Assembly (NCBI GenBank): GCA_013396915.1
Contig: VWZL01004638.1
Coordinates: forward strand, 1,273,517-1,337,516
DNA length: 64,000 bases
Source: Stercorarius parasiticus
Lineage: Eukaryota; Chordata; Aves; Charadriiformes; Stercorariidae
Direction of reading: 5' to 3'
The translations under genes and the position numbers were made by a program. Position 1 is the stretch's first letter; the number at the start of each line of letters is the position of its first letter. The notes beneath the pieces were generated by a model, which saw only the letters and a list, made by a program, of their open reading frames with translations, ran no database searches and was not told where the DNA came from. Shown here piece after piece: positions 47,901-59,520 of this stretch.

Positions 47901-50900
47901 ATGGCTCATTTATGTGTTATTTGTTGGTTCCGTGGGTGATGCAAAAGAAAATGCGAAACACTGTCATCACTGGAGTAATTTTTAAAGCAAGTATGCAATT
48001 TTTCTCATATATATCATATTGGAGATACTTATGTGATAGATTAAAAAAAAAAAAATAAATTGTCTGCAAATGAGTTCCCAATACAAGTGCTTTGCGAGAA
48101 TGCATTTCCCTCTGACATCTACGTTATATAATCCCTTTGTGTCCAAAATGCTTAAATCATTCTATAGAAAATTAATCTACTATATATTTTAAACTTTAAA
48201 ATTCAGTATGTCTTTGTCAGCATTTATTATTCAAAACCAAAGTAAAGCATAGCTCCTTTGTAATATACTATTGGATACAATATTGGAATGAGTGCGATAA
48301 TGCAAACTTTACTGAATTTTACTTCTGGGGGCCAACAACCAAGATAATTAAAAGTTTTGCTGCCTTGTCACAAATACCACTAGTGTGGTGCAATGACCAT
48401 TTACTTATTTATTGCATGCTGTAAAGTGATTTGGTAAGAATTTCATTGTGTATTTAGGTTCAATTTCACATTTGTTTCCACCCAGTGGTCTGGCCCAAAT
48501 ACAAGGTTAAGAAATATGCAAGCAAAACCTACGTAGCATGTTTGATCTTATAAAAATTCATGAATATTGTTACCACATGCTTTCTTCACACACAGAAAGG
48601 AATCTAAATACCATCTGTGCAAGATAGTCTAATTAGGGGATTAGGACCACAGAAGTACTGCTCGCTCACGTGTTCAAGCGCTTGCTCCCTTGGCCGCTTC
48701 AGTGAAGAAGAAGAGAAAAGGGACAGCAGCACCCTCCTGGATCCAGCGTAGACAGGAGTTAACCACCCTCACAGAACGTAGTTGTCCAACTCTACCCACG
48801 GGAGTTTGCATTTTTTTCCCTTGATGTATAATGCCTGGCCCAGCACAAGGCTTGTGAATAAACTTGGCACCAGATGAATCACATTTTAATAAGTTCAAAT
48901 GATATTCTGCAACCGACTGGTATTTAATGGCTGCAGCATACTACAGGGACCAATTTTTCAGGATTTGGCACCAAGAATAGAAAACTAAATGATAAAAGCA
49001 CATAAGTAGTTCTTAAACAAAATAAATGAGGTATAAACATAAGTAAAGGCTGTACTGAATATATAAAAAGAGTCTGACTACACACAAAACCAAAGATCCA
49101 TTTGGAACCACCTAATTTTAGAAACTGAAGTGATAAATGTACAAAGCAATCTTCTATTATAACAGAGTCACTAACGTGCTTCACCATCAATTTAAAACTG
49201 TTTCTGTTTCCCACGTCATTTTTCTTAATCATGGGATAATTTATGAATGCTAGTAACAACATGCAACCAAAACCCTTAAAGGAAAATCAGATCTTTGTAT
49301 TTTGTACACAAATTTTGACAAGTTTCAACAGCTTATATCATATTCAACAATTTGACAGAAATTTGTAGGGCTAAGCAATGAACTCGCTCGGAAATACGGA
49401 TTCAAAATGTTTTTTTCTCTTTGGCTCACTGAATGCTCACAAACAGATGGGTTCTATTTGTTTAACATATTTAATAAACTTATTTTTTTATTTCATTTTT
49501 TTACCATTTCTGTAGTGACTGCTGATAGTTCACTTTGACTAAAGAAAAATCAAAACGTGAGACTGGTCATGAATCACAATTATGCAACTAGCCTGCTTCT
49601 TGACTGAATACACATACGTATCTTATCTATCACTGACTAAAATTTGTATTCTGAAAACATTTTCCAGTTTGAAGGTAAGTCAGAATATCTTTGTGGGAGT
49701 AGCATATATTTCCAGACTACGGAAATATTAAATGTGATGCCCATTGCTATCCCAATCTTATAGCTAGGAGAATGTCATACAAAAAGTCAAAGTGATATAC
49801 CAACGTCGTGCAAGATAAGCGAGCAGGGAGGGAACGACAGGTCTCCAGGACCTTGCAGTAGCATTGCCAAAACTGGATCGGGTCTTTACCAGTGCCCAGA
49901 TAAAGTGCACTTACCTTTTAAAAGCACTGCTTAATAATAAAGATGATCAATGCTGTGCAATAATTAAGCTGGAGAAGGAAATTACTCAAGTTAGTAAAGT
50001 ATTCAACATGAGTATGTCACTGAATCTGATTTTGGTTTTCAATCTTGTCCCTTGTTTAGTCTAGCACTGCTGTGGAGGACCAAAGACTGACTACAAGGAA
50101 TAATGTTTTAAACTGATTTGGTAAGATACAGCTGGCCATCCAGAAGAAAAGCAAACCCCCAAACATCATTTATTTAATTACTTAAGCTAAATTTTAAAGT
50201 AACTCTGAAAAAATCAGGGCTGTACTAACTTTCCTGAAAAGATTTGCTTTGATTAAAATTTCAATAAATTCACTAAAATCAAAAATAAGACTTTAACCAA
50301 GTAAATATCCAGTAACTGGCCGAGCCAGAATGGACAGGCTTCTCCCATCATCATGGTCTTTGGTTTTCCAGCTGAGATACATCAGTACTGGAGAAACAGA
50401 AGACAACAAATACCGTATCCATATTCCACCATAGTTGACTCAAAGTGCTCAAATTCAGAGCTCTCATTTGTTAGTGACTAATATTCCCTCTCCCGTTCTG
50501 GATACTCTAAAGTCTTCTCAGATACTGGCTTCCACAATGAACTCACGTTGTCAACAGATGTGAGGGTGCTGCTTACTCAGCTTATGAATGGTTGCCAGAA
50601 CAGTTTTGCTGCTTCAGGCTGCAGTAAATTAATCCCAGTAAAGGCAAGGTTTATTTGCTTCTTCAGTAATTTGAAGAAAATACTGATGGCACAATTCTGA
50701 GCAAGGCTAAGGACAACTGAGCATTGGAGATAGCCTTGGAAAAGCCAGAGCTCTGCTGGAATGCTCTTTCAAGTCCACATTACCTATAGGGTATTCACCT
50801 CAGAAACTCCACTTACCCTTTACATGATACTGCTGTTTGCTCTTCAAATGTTTACACAGAGAAAATTGTTAGTAACAGTGTATATATACATTTAAAGTCA

Positions 50901-53085
50901 AGGACACAAAGCTAGCCAGTGAGGGTAATAAAATCAAATAAAGTGCAAGCTATGGAACCTTTTTCCCAAAGCTCTAAACTAGAAGGAATAAAACTTTTTT
51001 TCAGCAGAAATTCTTTTAAGATGACTGCAATTCTTAGAAATTCAACTTCTGCATGGTTGATTTTGTTTAAAATTTTTATGATCGTAAAATAAAGTCTAAA
51101 ATAACAAAGGCAGACCAACTTTGCTTCCGTTTTCAATACCTCACCTAGAAGAAATGTCTTGCTATGTATTGGGAAAATGAAGTTTTCCTTGCTGTTCTGA
51201 AAGCCAACTCACTGCCATTCAAGGTGGTACCAATCTTTTCCCTTTACCTGCCTGGTGAGTCAAAGAGCTGCTACAAACTGAGCACTTGCTACACTTCTTC
51301 CCCCTGCATCTTTTGCCTACCATATTACATATGTTAAAACACCTTACTTACCTACACCACAACAAAATTCTAGCAGCTACTTAAAAAAGTCAGCACAGGA
51401 ATACCTTTTTTCTTTTTTTTAAAACTTAATACAACTTAATTATTTTGAATATTATTTTAGTTGGACAGCCATAGTCGGCAACACAGGAAAGAAATACCAA
51501 GAACTTACCACGAACTCTACATATCTAATTGCAAATGCTGAAAAATAACACATGTATTAAGGAAGATGCAAACTGATCTTTCAAATTGTAAGCATGGCAT
51601 GCGAGTAGGAACTTCTCTCCAGCAACATTCATTCCTCTTACCCTGATAAAAGCATTACTGCCAGTGGGAGTATTCAAGTGCAAAATTGTAAGCTTGGCAA
51701 TGTAAAAAAAGTTTACCTGCTTTGCGTTCATCAGAGAAAGAAAGAAATATGGACAGCTCTATACTCAACTTGTATTTTCTTTATGTAGGCATGGATTTTC
51801 TACGCCCAAGTTACACAGTTCCTATCCAAAGCATGTATTTGTACAACATCTAACAGTGCAATATAGAATTTGCACAATATTTTGGGTTCCAGAAAATTTT
51901 CAGCCTCCTCAGTATTATTACTTTTTTGGTCCAGCCTTGACCTGTGTTCTTAGCCTTTCTGTGGACATTTTTAAAAATTAAAATAATTGATCAAAAATCT
52001 CTGAAGGACACTCTGAGAGCTTATATGTGGGGGGAAATGCAAATCTGTCTGCAACTGCAACGTAATTTAAACAATCTTCAGTGGTACAGATACAAAAATT
52101 ATGTCATATTTACTGGTAAATAAAGCATTATTAAAGCCAGCAGTTTCTGGACTTTATATATAAAAAAAAAATAAAAATATGTTAACCGACGTTGAAATAT
52201 CCACTAACTCAAACCAGCAGATGATTCAGAAACCTGTTGGAAGTCATTATTTTTAACTCCTAAAGTTTCTACAGAAAAAAAATATACCAAAGGTGACCTA
52301 GAACCAAATTATTTCTTTTTTCTGATTCTGCCAAACCTGCTTTTCAACTGACACTTTTGGCTTTACACTCATCCTCACTGAATTGTTCATTACAATCTTT
52401 ATAAACTAGTTTGGGTTTCCTGATATTTACAACTTCATATTATTATTTTCTCAGAAATGCAGCATTAAAAAAGCTCTGGGCTAGCCAAATGAACTATTTA
52501 CAACTGGAACGAATCTGCTAGATTCTAGTTCCTCCACCAACGCTGTTTGTTAAAGAGTCTCGCATCCATGATGGTCACAGTGGGCCTTGGCAGGGTCTAA
52601 TGACAATGTCAAGTGTTGGTATTCAAGCCTTGTGGCAGCAGCAGCAGCAAGGGTGAGCAAGGCTTGCTTCATTTTGCTACTGCGACAAGAACATCCAGAA
52701 GATACAGACACAAGAAGTTGGCTGCAGAATGGCAAACACCAGAACCGGGTTATTTACCATAGCCATGGATTTGAATGAAGGACACAGGAGGAAAACACTG
52801 TCGCCTTCTTTTTGTTTCTCCCAAAGGCAAATTGGTATGAGAAAGAAGAGTTAGGCTTAATTTATCAAGCATTTACTAGAAAAAGCCAGAGGAAATTAAA
52901 TTCATGAACAACAACAGAAGCATGGAAGAATTTCAGCACTTGTCCCTGTAGATGGCCTCTAGTAAGTCATTAGGTTCCTTAGTTTTAATAATGTACCCTA
53001 TCTCTTTTTAATCATGTTTCTAAAATACCACTTTTAAATGTCATTTAAAAAAAGCTACTACGTTCACTTCACTAGCTGACAATGC
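47901..53085. other. Non-coding unique sequence
   Basis: No supportable gene. The sub-block 48290-48530 is repeat-free and motif-dense and might be conserved. A 112-codon minus frame at 48924-49262 is hydrophobic and low-complexity, unlike a known protein. A (GCA)5 run lies at 52635-52649. A-rich patches occur near 48042-48056 and 52160-52180. Confidence 0.6.
52635..52649 (+). repeat. (GCA)5 trinucleotide repeat
   Basis: Five perfect GCA units. In the plus frame they read as alanines within a 63-codon open frame that I do not recognise; on the minus strand another short frame overlaps. No evidence supports coding. Confidence 0.85.
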
Positions 53086-53087
53086 TG

Positions 53088-53165
53088 TATGGAGGTTCCT
53101 GAGATTCTGCATCCTTGGCAAAACTGGAGCATGCAATGGACCTAGCAGGCTATCTAAGTAATGAA
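53088..53165 (+). mobile_element. Possible diverged CR1 3' relic
   Basis: GGAGGTTCCTGAGATTCTGC, then ATCCTTGGCAAAACTGGAGC and ATGGACCTAGCAGGCTATCTAAG loosely match the end of CR1 ORF2 (a VESPSLEIFKTRLD...LSNLI-like peptide). There are gaps, and no 3' tail is seen. This could be chance; it is listed because the order of three blocks is right. Confidence 0.3.
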
Positions 53166-55355
53166 ATGGAGCTCAAGGCAACAGAGGGTCTGAAAGGCTC
53201 AAAGACCAAGTAAAGCCACTGCGGTTTGAATCCAGGCTGTATTCTTCATGTCCCTTTTTGAAGTCTCTTGAATATTTAAAAGATACCACATACTATAATT
53301 TCCTTTGTTGTTTCCCCATTACCCTCTACAGCAAAAATATCTCTACCTATAAAAAAATCAGAACACAAAATATTTCCTTGCAGGACTAGGTTCAAGGCCT
53401 GCTTTGCTCAATATTAGGTCCCTGTTAGTGGTGAGTTGCTGATTCTTAAGTAACAGATTTAATAGCATTATTATTTTCGTAATACATAGAGTTCAGCTTC
53501 TGGCAGCCAGAAACTGTGGTTTGAAAGAGTTTGCATCTGGACTTACATATTTAGTGGCCATTGACAGATCTATTCTTCATAGTTATTTATTTCCTTTAGG
53601 AAATAGTTTGTACTAGTATATTGCACCAATGAAGCCATTTCATCATGCTAGAAGGAGAAAAACAGGCTGAGATTTTCCAATTCAGTAAGTTGGTAATTTT
53701 CTTCAGAGTTTCTCCAGAACAATACCTCAATTAAGCAAAACAATACATCATTTCTCCATCTGATGTGAGCAAGAGAATAGACACAAAAATCTTTTTCTGA
53801 CAGTCATCTCAGAAACCCTGTAATCTTCAAAAATCACATTCTAATTAGAAAGGATAACTAAAAAGGAATGATAGAATTTTTCTGGATTGTCACATGCAGG
53901 TTGTCAAAACACAAGAAAAGCTTAGAAAATGAACTTTCCATGCCCATACTGGACCCTTAAGCCTTTTCCTCCTGATAACTGCTTAGTCTGGCCAAATGAA
54001 CAAAATCTACTGTTCGAAGTATTTCCATGAGGAAAATTACCTAAGCTCCTCCCCGAATAAAGCTTTTTTAAAAAATGTTATCATGGTTGCTATTCCAATG
54101 AAAAAGAATCTTATCAATTTATTCAGAAGTATACAGTTAATAAATCATTCATCACAGGGTTTTGCAACAATCATTTCACATACCAAAATTTTAGGTTTTA
54201 TGAGGCAATCACTACCATAGGGGAGGATGGGTAGACAATGAAGACAAGGGAAGGGTTCATCATGGTTTTATGGCTGTCCTCTCCCACTTTCTTTAAGAAC
54301 AAACATACAAAGAAATGGAAAAACACCCACAGACAAACAAAACAGATAAATAACCAAATGAAACTATTTGAGCTAACATGGGAAATGGTGTAATGCTTCA
54401 CACAGCAGAACCATTCAAGATATTCCTAGTAATCTTCCAGAAGAGAGAAAGGAATCAAATTTACCAAAAGTTACTTTCCAACACAAAAATGTTAAAATTG
54501 AATAACTGTTAGAAATATAACTTTTAATTGAAGATGGGTCATTCAAATTTTATACACTTGTTGTCTGGTTTAACTGCCTGTATGACTGGAAGGGCTGAAT
54601 GTCACCAAAAAACCCTCTGACATCTCATGGTAGCATAGAATTTTGACTACTAGAGCTGACAATTACTATAGCTAAACCCCCTCCATAAAATCCCCTTAGC
54701 TCAAGAGCTAATTCCGAATACTAATTCTGCCTAATCTGTCAATGACAGGACCTTTTTTCCTGTTCCCTTCTAGTAAACTATATTCATTTACTTATTACTT
54801 TTCCATCAACTACACAACTGTTTCTACCCTCCGCTCCTTTAATATGTAGATGAATAGCAGTCTCAAAAACAACAATGTGCTTCACAGATATTCCCTTAGA
54901 ACACGTGTAATTAATTTTAAAACATCACTTAGGCAACCTGGACAAACCCTGAAGTGAGTTTCTTAAGAGACACTAGCTAATCTGAAAGAAAGAAACAAAA
55001 CTCTTCCCAGATCTTCTCAAGGTTTAACCTTCCTAGAACCTTGGCTTTGCTTTTCAAATTTATTGCGAGCAACAGAGAAAGGAGGACAGTTCTTCAGCAG
55101 CCTTCCTGAACACGTAAAGAGTTATTTAAATCCTTTATCAACATTTTGGGAAAGACCTCTCATTCAAAACCAAGTTCCCACCACTTCCTTTGTGGTTCCA
55201 CTCAAACAGTGGGCAATAGCATTAATTAAAACCAGACAGCCAGATTTAGAGTATGCGCTCTGTTTATTGTTTTAAATTGTTGAATATCAATTACCTTATT
55301 ATTTTGTGATTAGCATGAAACATATGCATCTATGTCTTGTGGCTTTTGGCAGTGA
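53166..55355. other. Non-coding unique sequence
   Basis: AT-rich with no supportable gene or clear repeat. A 67-codon minus frame at 54198-54401 is rich in F, C and W codons from A-rich plus-strand DNA and is not protein-like. A 70-codon plus frame at 55063-55275 has no recognisable domain. Confidence 0.6.
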
Positions 55356-55359
55356 TTTA

Positions 55360-55530
55360 AAAAAAATTCAGCAACTTTGCATAAGGCTGTAAAACAGCAT
55401 GTTTCCAGGCATTTTTAGCGCTGACTAGAGCCATTCTCAATCTGCTCACCAGCATGAAGTTAATTAGGAGAGGCATGAAGCTTATGGCTGGGTGCAGAAA
55501 TCAGCAATGGAGCAAAATTATCCTTTTTTT
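55360..55530. promoter_or_regulatory. Candidate conserved non-coding block
   Basis: Repeat-free block with dense motif-like words: ACTTTGCATAAGG (POU-like), TTAGCGCTGAC (MAF-like half site), AGTTAATTAGG (homeodomain-like) and AAATCAGCAATGG. It has no open frame and is compositionally distinct from the A-rich flanks. Enhancer-like texture only. Confidence 0.3.
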
Positions 55531-58500
55531 GGCTTCAGTCAGTAACTGCCACTGCGTCTACATGATTTTTTTTTAAAATGCTTTCACTGTTAAATATCGG
55601 TTTAAGCTTTAACTTTGTATCTTATCCAATTTTCTAAATCCTTCAATGAATGCAAATTGATGAACATATGAAAACGGAAAAAGCTAATTATGTAGAGCTC
55701 GGGGAGGTACTATAATGTACTAATTTCCAGAAAATCCAGTTTCAGACACAGCTTTGGGATTCCTTTGTCAACAGTCCATTTTTGACCAGAGTGACACTGG
55801 CTATTTTATTCACAAAATGCCAAACCAAGCTTGTGCTGCAATGCATAAACACCTTACAAGAATATCCAAGTAAAAAGGGAATCTCCCCGAAGGTTTCACA
55901 AGAGTCCTGCATCATTACAGTCCACAAAGGACTACCTTGGATAAGTGGATTTTGTCAAGGCTCTGTCTATTTTTCTTATGTAACAAGATGACAGTGAAAG
56001 CAGAGGAATATGATGAAAGAGAAGTAGATAGCAAAATCTTCCTTCCAGTCCCCCCAGTAACAGATTTCATTCCTTGTATGGTATTAGATCAGGGATATAT
56101 TAGGAAAGAAGATGCATTAGCAAACAAACAAAAAAGTAATTTAGGACTAGATGAAATTCAAACTCTCTTTTTTTCTTTTTCTTCATTTTGCAAACTAAGG
56201 ATGGATTTCCTTGTCTAGGTCACCTTCCACGGTAAAAGGAGTGCTCAGCTACACAACAAGGTATTCGTAACCCCTGCTATGCCTCAAACTGTGTGCATAC
56301 ATTATTTTTTCAATTCAGATAAGTCTGCTTTTGAAATTACTCCCAAACATCCCCACTCACTGTATTTCAGTTTGCATCGTGTAGCAGTCCTGCAGAGTGT
56401 CAACTGGATTCCCTTCAGATGAAGTTAAGGCAGAAGACAGGGTCCTGCAGAGGAGCTAATGTCACTCAGGACAGACACCTGGACCAGACCTAGTTTAAAG
56501 TAGAAGCCCTAAAAGCCATAAACAGCTGATGTTGGGGACTTACCCCAAACCTTTTCACTGCTATTGCACTGTAGTATTTGTCAACATCAATATAATTACA
56601 GTCTTGCTAAGTGTCCTTTGGCTTATGCTGGCAGATTTTAACCTAAGAAAGTTGAATCTTATATCCTATACAGCTGTCAGACATCAAGAAGACACCATTA
56701 CCTAGGTGCAAGAGGACACGTGGGAGGATGGAGTAACGGGTTCAGATGCTAACGACAGGAGGCAGCTTGGGATATTCCAAGTCACCCCCTTCTTTCTCTT
56801 CTTAAGTGAAAGTAAAGAAATATCATAATGGGTCTTTTTTGGAAACAGCTATTGTCTCTTCTGACACTGACTGAAGTTTCTATTGAAAGTACTTCTTTAG
56901 GAAGTGCCATGAGCTTATCAAATTCAAAAAAAGACCATTTAATTAAGTGAACCTTTTTCTGATCGTTTCCCCCTCAAAACAATTCTCCAGAAGAACAGTC
57001 ACATTCTTTGGAACATTGATTTCAAATGACACAGAGTGCAAAATACCAAAAGGCGGGAGATTTGAGCTGCAGTCCTAGCCTCCCAAAGCAACATCTATTC
57101 AGCATGTTTCCACCTCTTGCATCAAACACCACCAGTGCACTTACAAGTACAAAAGAAGACTCACACTTTGAAACTAGATACAAGTTCAGACAGAACTACC
57201 AGGTTATTTCAAAACTTCACAATTATAGCATTCCATCATGTCAAATTCACATTAAAATGTAATCAGAACATTAACATTTTGATAGATAAATACAAAAGAT
57301 GGATTTTTATAATGGGCACATCAATCAAATATTGGTATGTCAGATCGATCTTAGCTTTTCTTTTTCTCTACTTTGAAGAAGATTTAAAGACACAGTCGAG
57401 GTGTCACAAGTAAAAAAACCCAGTGGAAATTCAGACAGCCCTACAAAACATGGAGGTTTCCAAAAGTAAAAAAAAAAAAAAAAAAAGTTACCAATATAGC
57501 AGATGAACACTGCAGTCTCGAGAAGGCAAAAGGAATGAAAGTTTAGAGTTACAAGCTATATTAAAACCCACTATTTTTACAGTGTCTTGTTTGTGACAAA
57601 AAATACTTATCTCAGAAACTTCTGCAAAGAAATACATTGAATTGTTTCTTGTACTGAATATTCAAACAATAGATCACTGAAGAATTTTGGATTTGCGGAC
57701 AAAATGAACAGAGAGAGGAAGCTGCTGCATTTTTCTGTATTCAAAATTAATGTTAGAAGAACTTGGAAGAAACAAAACTTCATGAAGAAGCAAAAGTACA
57801 TCCCTGAAGTCATGAGAACTTGGGGATCTAGTCAAACTTCACGTCCTAGTGAAAAGAAAACACCTTGATATTGCTAATTCTTCTTGAGGTAGAGATTAAA
57901 AAAAAAATTCATGTATACTCAAGATAATAATAAAAATATATCATTCATGAGCCACTAAATAGTAAGAAGCCACACAATATTTACATCTATAATTATAGCT
58001 ACCAATTCCAACAGTAATATTTTTGCCTATAAATGTGATGGGAATGCAAAAATAAACATAATTTGAGTTCTGTACAAATACAGCATGAAGTATGTTATAA
58101 GTACACCTACAGTACAAACAAGTATGTACTTTTAAAGAAAAATGACATTTCAGACTGCAGCCATTTCTAATGAGCATATGGGGTTTTTTTAAAGATATGT
58201 TTTCTTTATTTATTCTCCTGTCATATCAAGCGATTTTACACAGTGGACTAGCAAAACGAAGGATTTAAGCTGCTAACTGGTAAGGTGAAAAGTTTTTATA
58301 CTAAATTCTCATCATTCTGAAGAACAGTTTTCTCTATCCCAACTATATTGCCAATTAAAAAGTTAGAGGGTAGTTGGTTTTACTAGATAGTCACTATTTT
58401 GTAGCAATCATTTTACATTCAGTAAGGAGTTGCCATTTAAAAGCTATTTTTACATATATTTAATATATATTTATGAAGACAATTAAAAATAAGTTATTGT

Positions 58501-58535
58501 AAAACATGGAAGAGTTTTAAAAAGACTAACGATAC
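55531..58535. other. Non-coding unique sequence
   Basis: No gene supported. Contains a 19-base poly-A at 57468-57486 and AT-rich stretches near 57890-57940 and 58440-58500. A 93-codon plus frame at 55937-56218 and a 98-codon plus frame at 57117-57413 have no recognisable motif and no convincing splice sites. Confidence 0.6.
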
Positions 58536-58539
58536 GTTC

Positions 58540-58700
58540 CTGTTCTGTGTTGGTACTGCTCCATTAATTAGCTGAATTGTGCAGGATTGCTCAGAAGATT
58601 AACTGGGGCTAACGAACTGAGGTGCCTCCCAAAGGCAGGAAAAGTTCTACTCTCCAAGGCTTGTCACAGGGGTTTATTTCAAAGAAGCAAAGGAGTATAT
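58540..58700. promoter_or_regulatory. Candidate conserved non-coding block
   Basis: Repeat-free block with CCATTAATTAGCTGAATTG (paired homeodomain-like cores), TTAACTGGGG and CTAACGAACTGAGG. It lies between A-rich stretches and has no open frame. Proposed only from texture and proximity to the stronger block at 58.96-59.52 kb. Confidence 0.22.
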
Positions 58701-58959
58701 GAACAATCTTAAGTTAGGAACAGCAACTTATCACAAGGTAAGAGAACTACTGAACTCACGTAACCCCATTCCTTACCTTACACCCTTTTCCAAGCCTAAA
58801 ATAAAACCTGTCAAAAAAAAAAAAAATCAAACCAAAACCGAACTTCTTGCTCTAAATTTAGTCTTAGACATTTAGTCATCTGCCAACTGAAGCTCATTAT
58901 CCATTTTGACAAAAGAAAAATCCTTAGATTAAGTAATAAATACAGCCAGGGTCCCAAGC

Positions 58960-59520
58960 AGTAAGTGGCCTCGTGGCTGTGAGGACCATGGCTGGGACAC
59001 GTGCCACTGGCCTGTCCAGAGCTGAGAGCCAGACTTTCCAAAGGCTCTCATTACCCCTTCAGGTTGAGGCCAAACGCAGCCTGCCTGAAGTTCTGGTAAT
59101 CAATTAGCCAAGGTCCAGGCCAGCCCAGGAAGGGAATCATTTAAAGGGACTGGTGCATTTTTTACATGTGCATATGTGCCTTGAGCATTGTTCTGCCACT
59201 GAAGAGACACATTAATCAATGTTCGGGACTGCTTTAAATATAGAAGGACAGAGCTAGCTATTCATTGGTGATTTATTACTGGGCCCAACAGGCAGTCGAC
59301 ATGAAAAAAGTTGGTACTTTGGAAGCTGCCACCAATGGGCAGCAGAAGAGGGACATGGCATTGGGTGTCCGGAGGCGCAAGTCAAACCAGCTCCATTTAA
59401 GTGCACGTGAGGGAAACGCGACATTGGCAATCACCTCAGCAAACATTCACAAAGCGTCCCGAGGGACTGAATGCCTCATTTTGATTAGCAGAATTGTATA
59501 ATTGCTGAGACTCCAGAAAA
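58960..59520. promoter_or_regulatory. Strongest candidate conserved non-coding block
   Basis: A clear rise in GC and CpG (about a dozen CpGs, versus long CpG-poor flanks) over roughly 560 bp, free of recognised repeats. It carries two CACGTG-type E-boxes (ACACGTGCC near 58998 and GCACGTGAG near 59402), an ATTAATCAATG word near 59210 and GTCGAC near 59295. A 78-codon plus frame (59265-59501) and a 76-codon minus frame (58811-59041) fall partly inside. Neither is recognisable, and I see no convincing splice acceptor-donor pair. An enhancer or other conserved non-coding element is my reading; an unrecognised exon or a short non-coding RNA exon remains possible. Confidence 0.35.

Noticed and set aside
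48924..49262. 112-codon hydrophobic minus frame that could suggest a membrane protein
   Set aside because: Composition bias of AT-rich DNA, no recognisable family, no neighbouring exon.
52587..52778. Frame containing an alanine run from (GCA)5
   Set aside because: Opposite-strand frame overlaps, no homologue recognised, and the run is a simple trinucleotide repeat.
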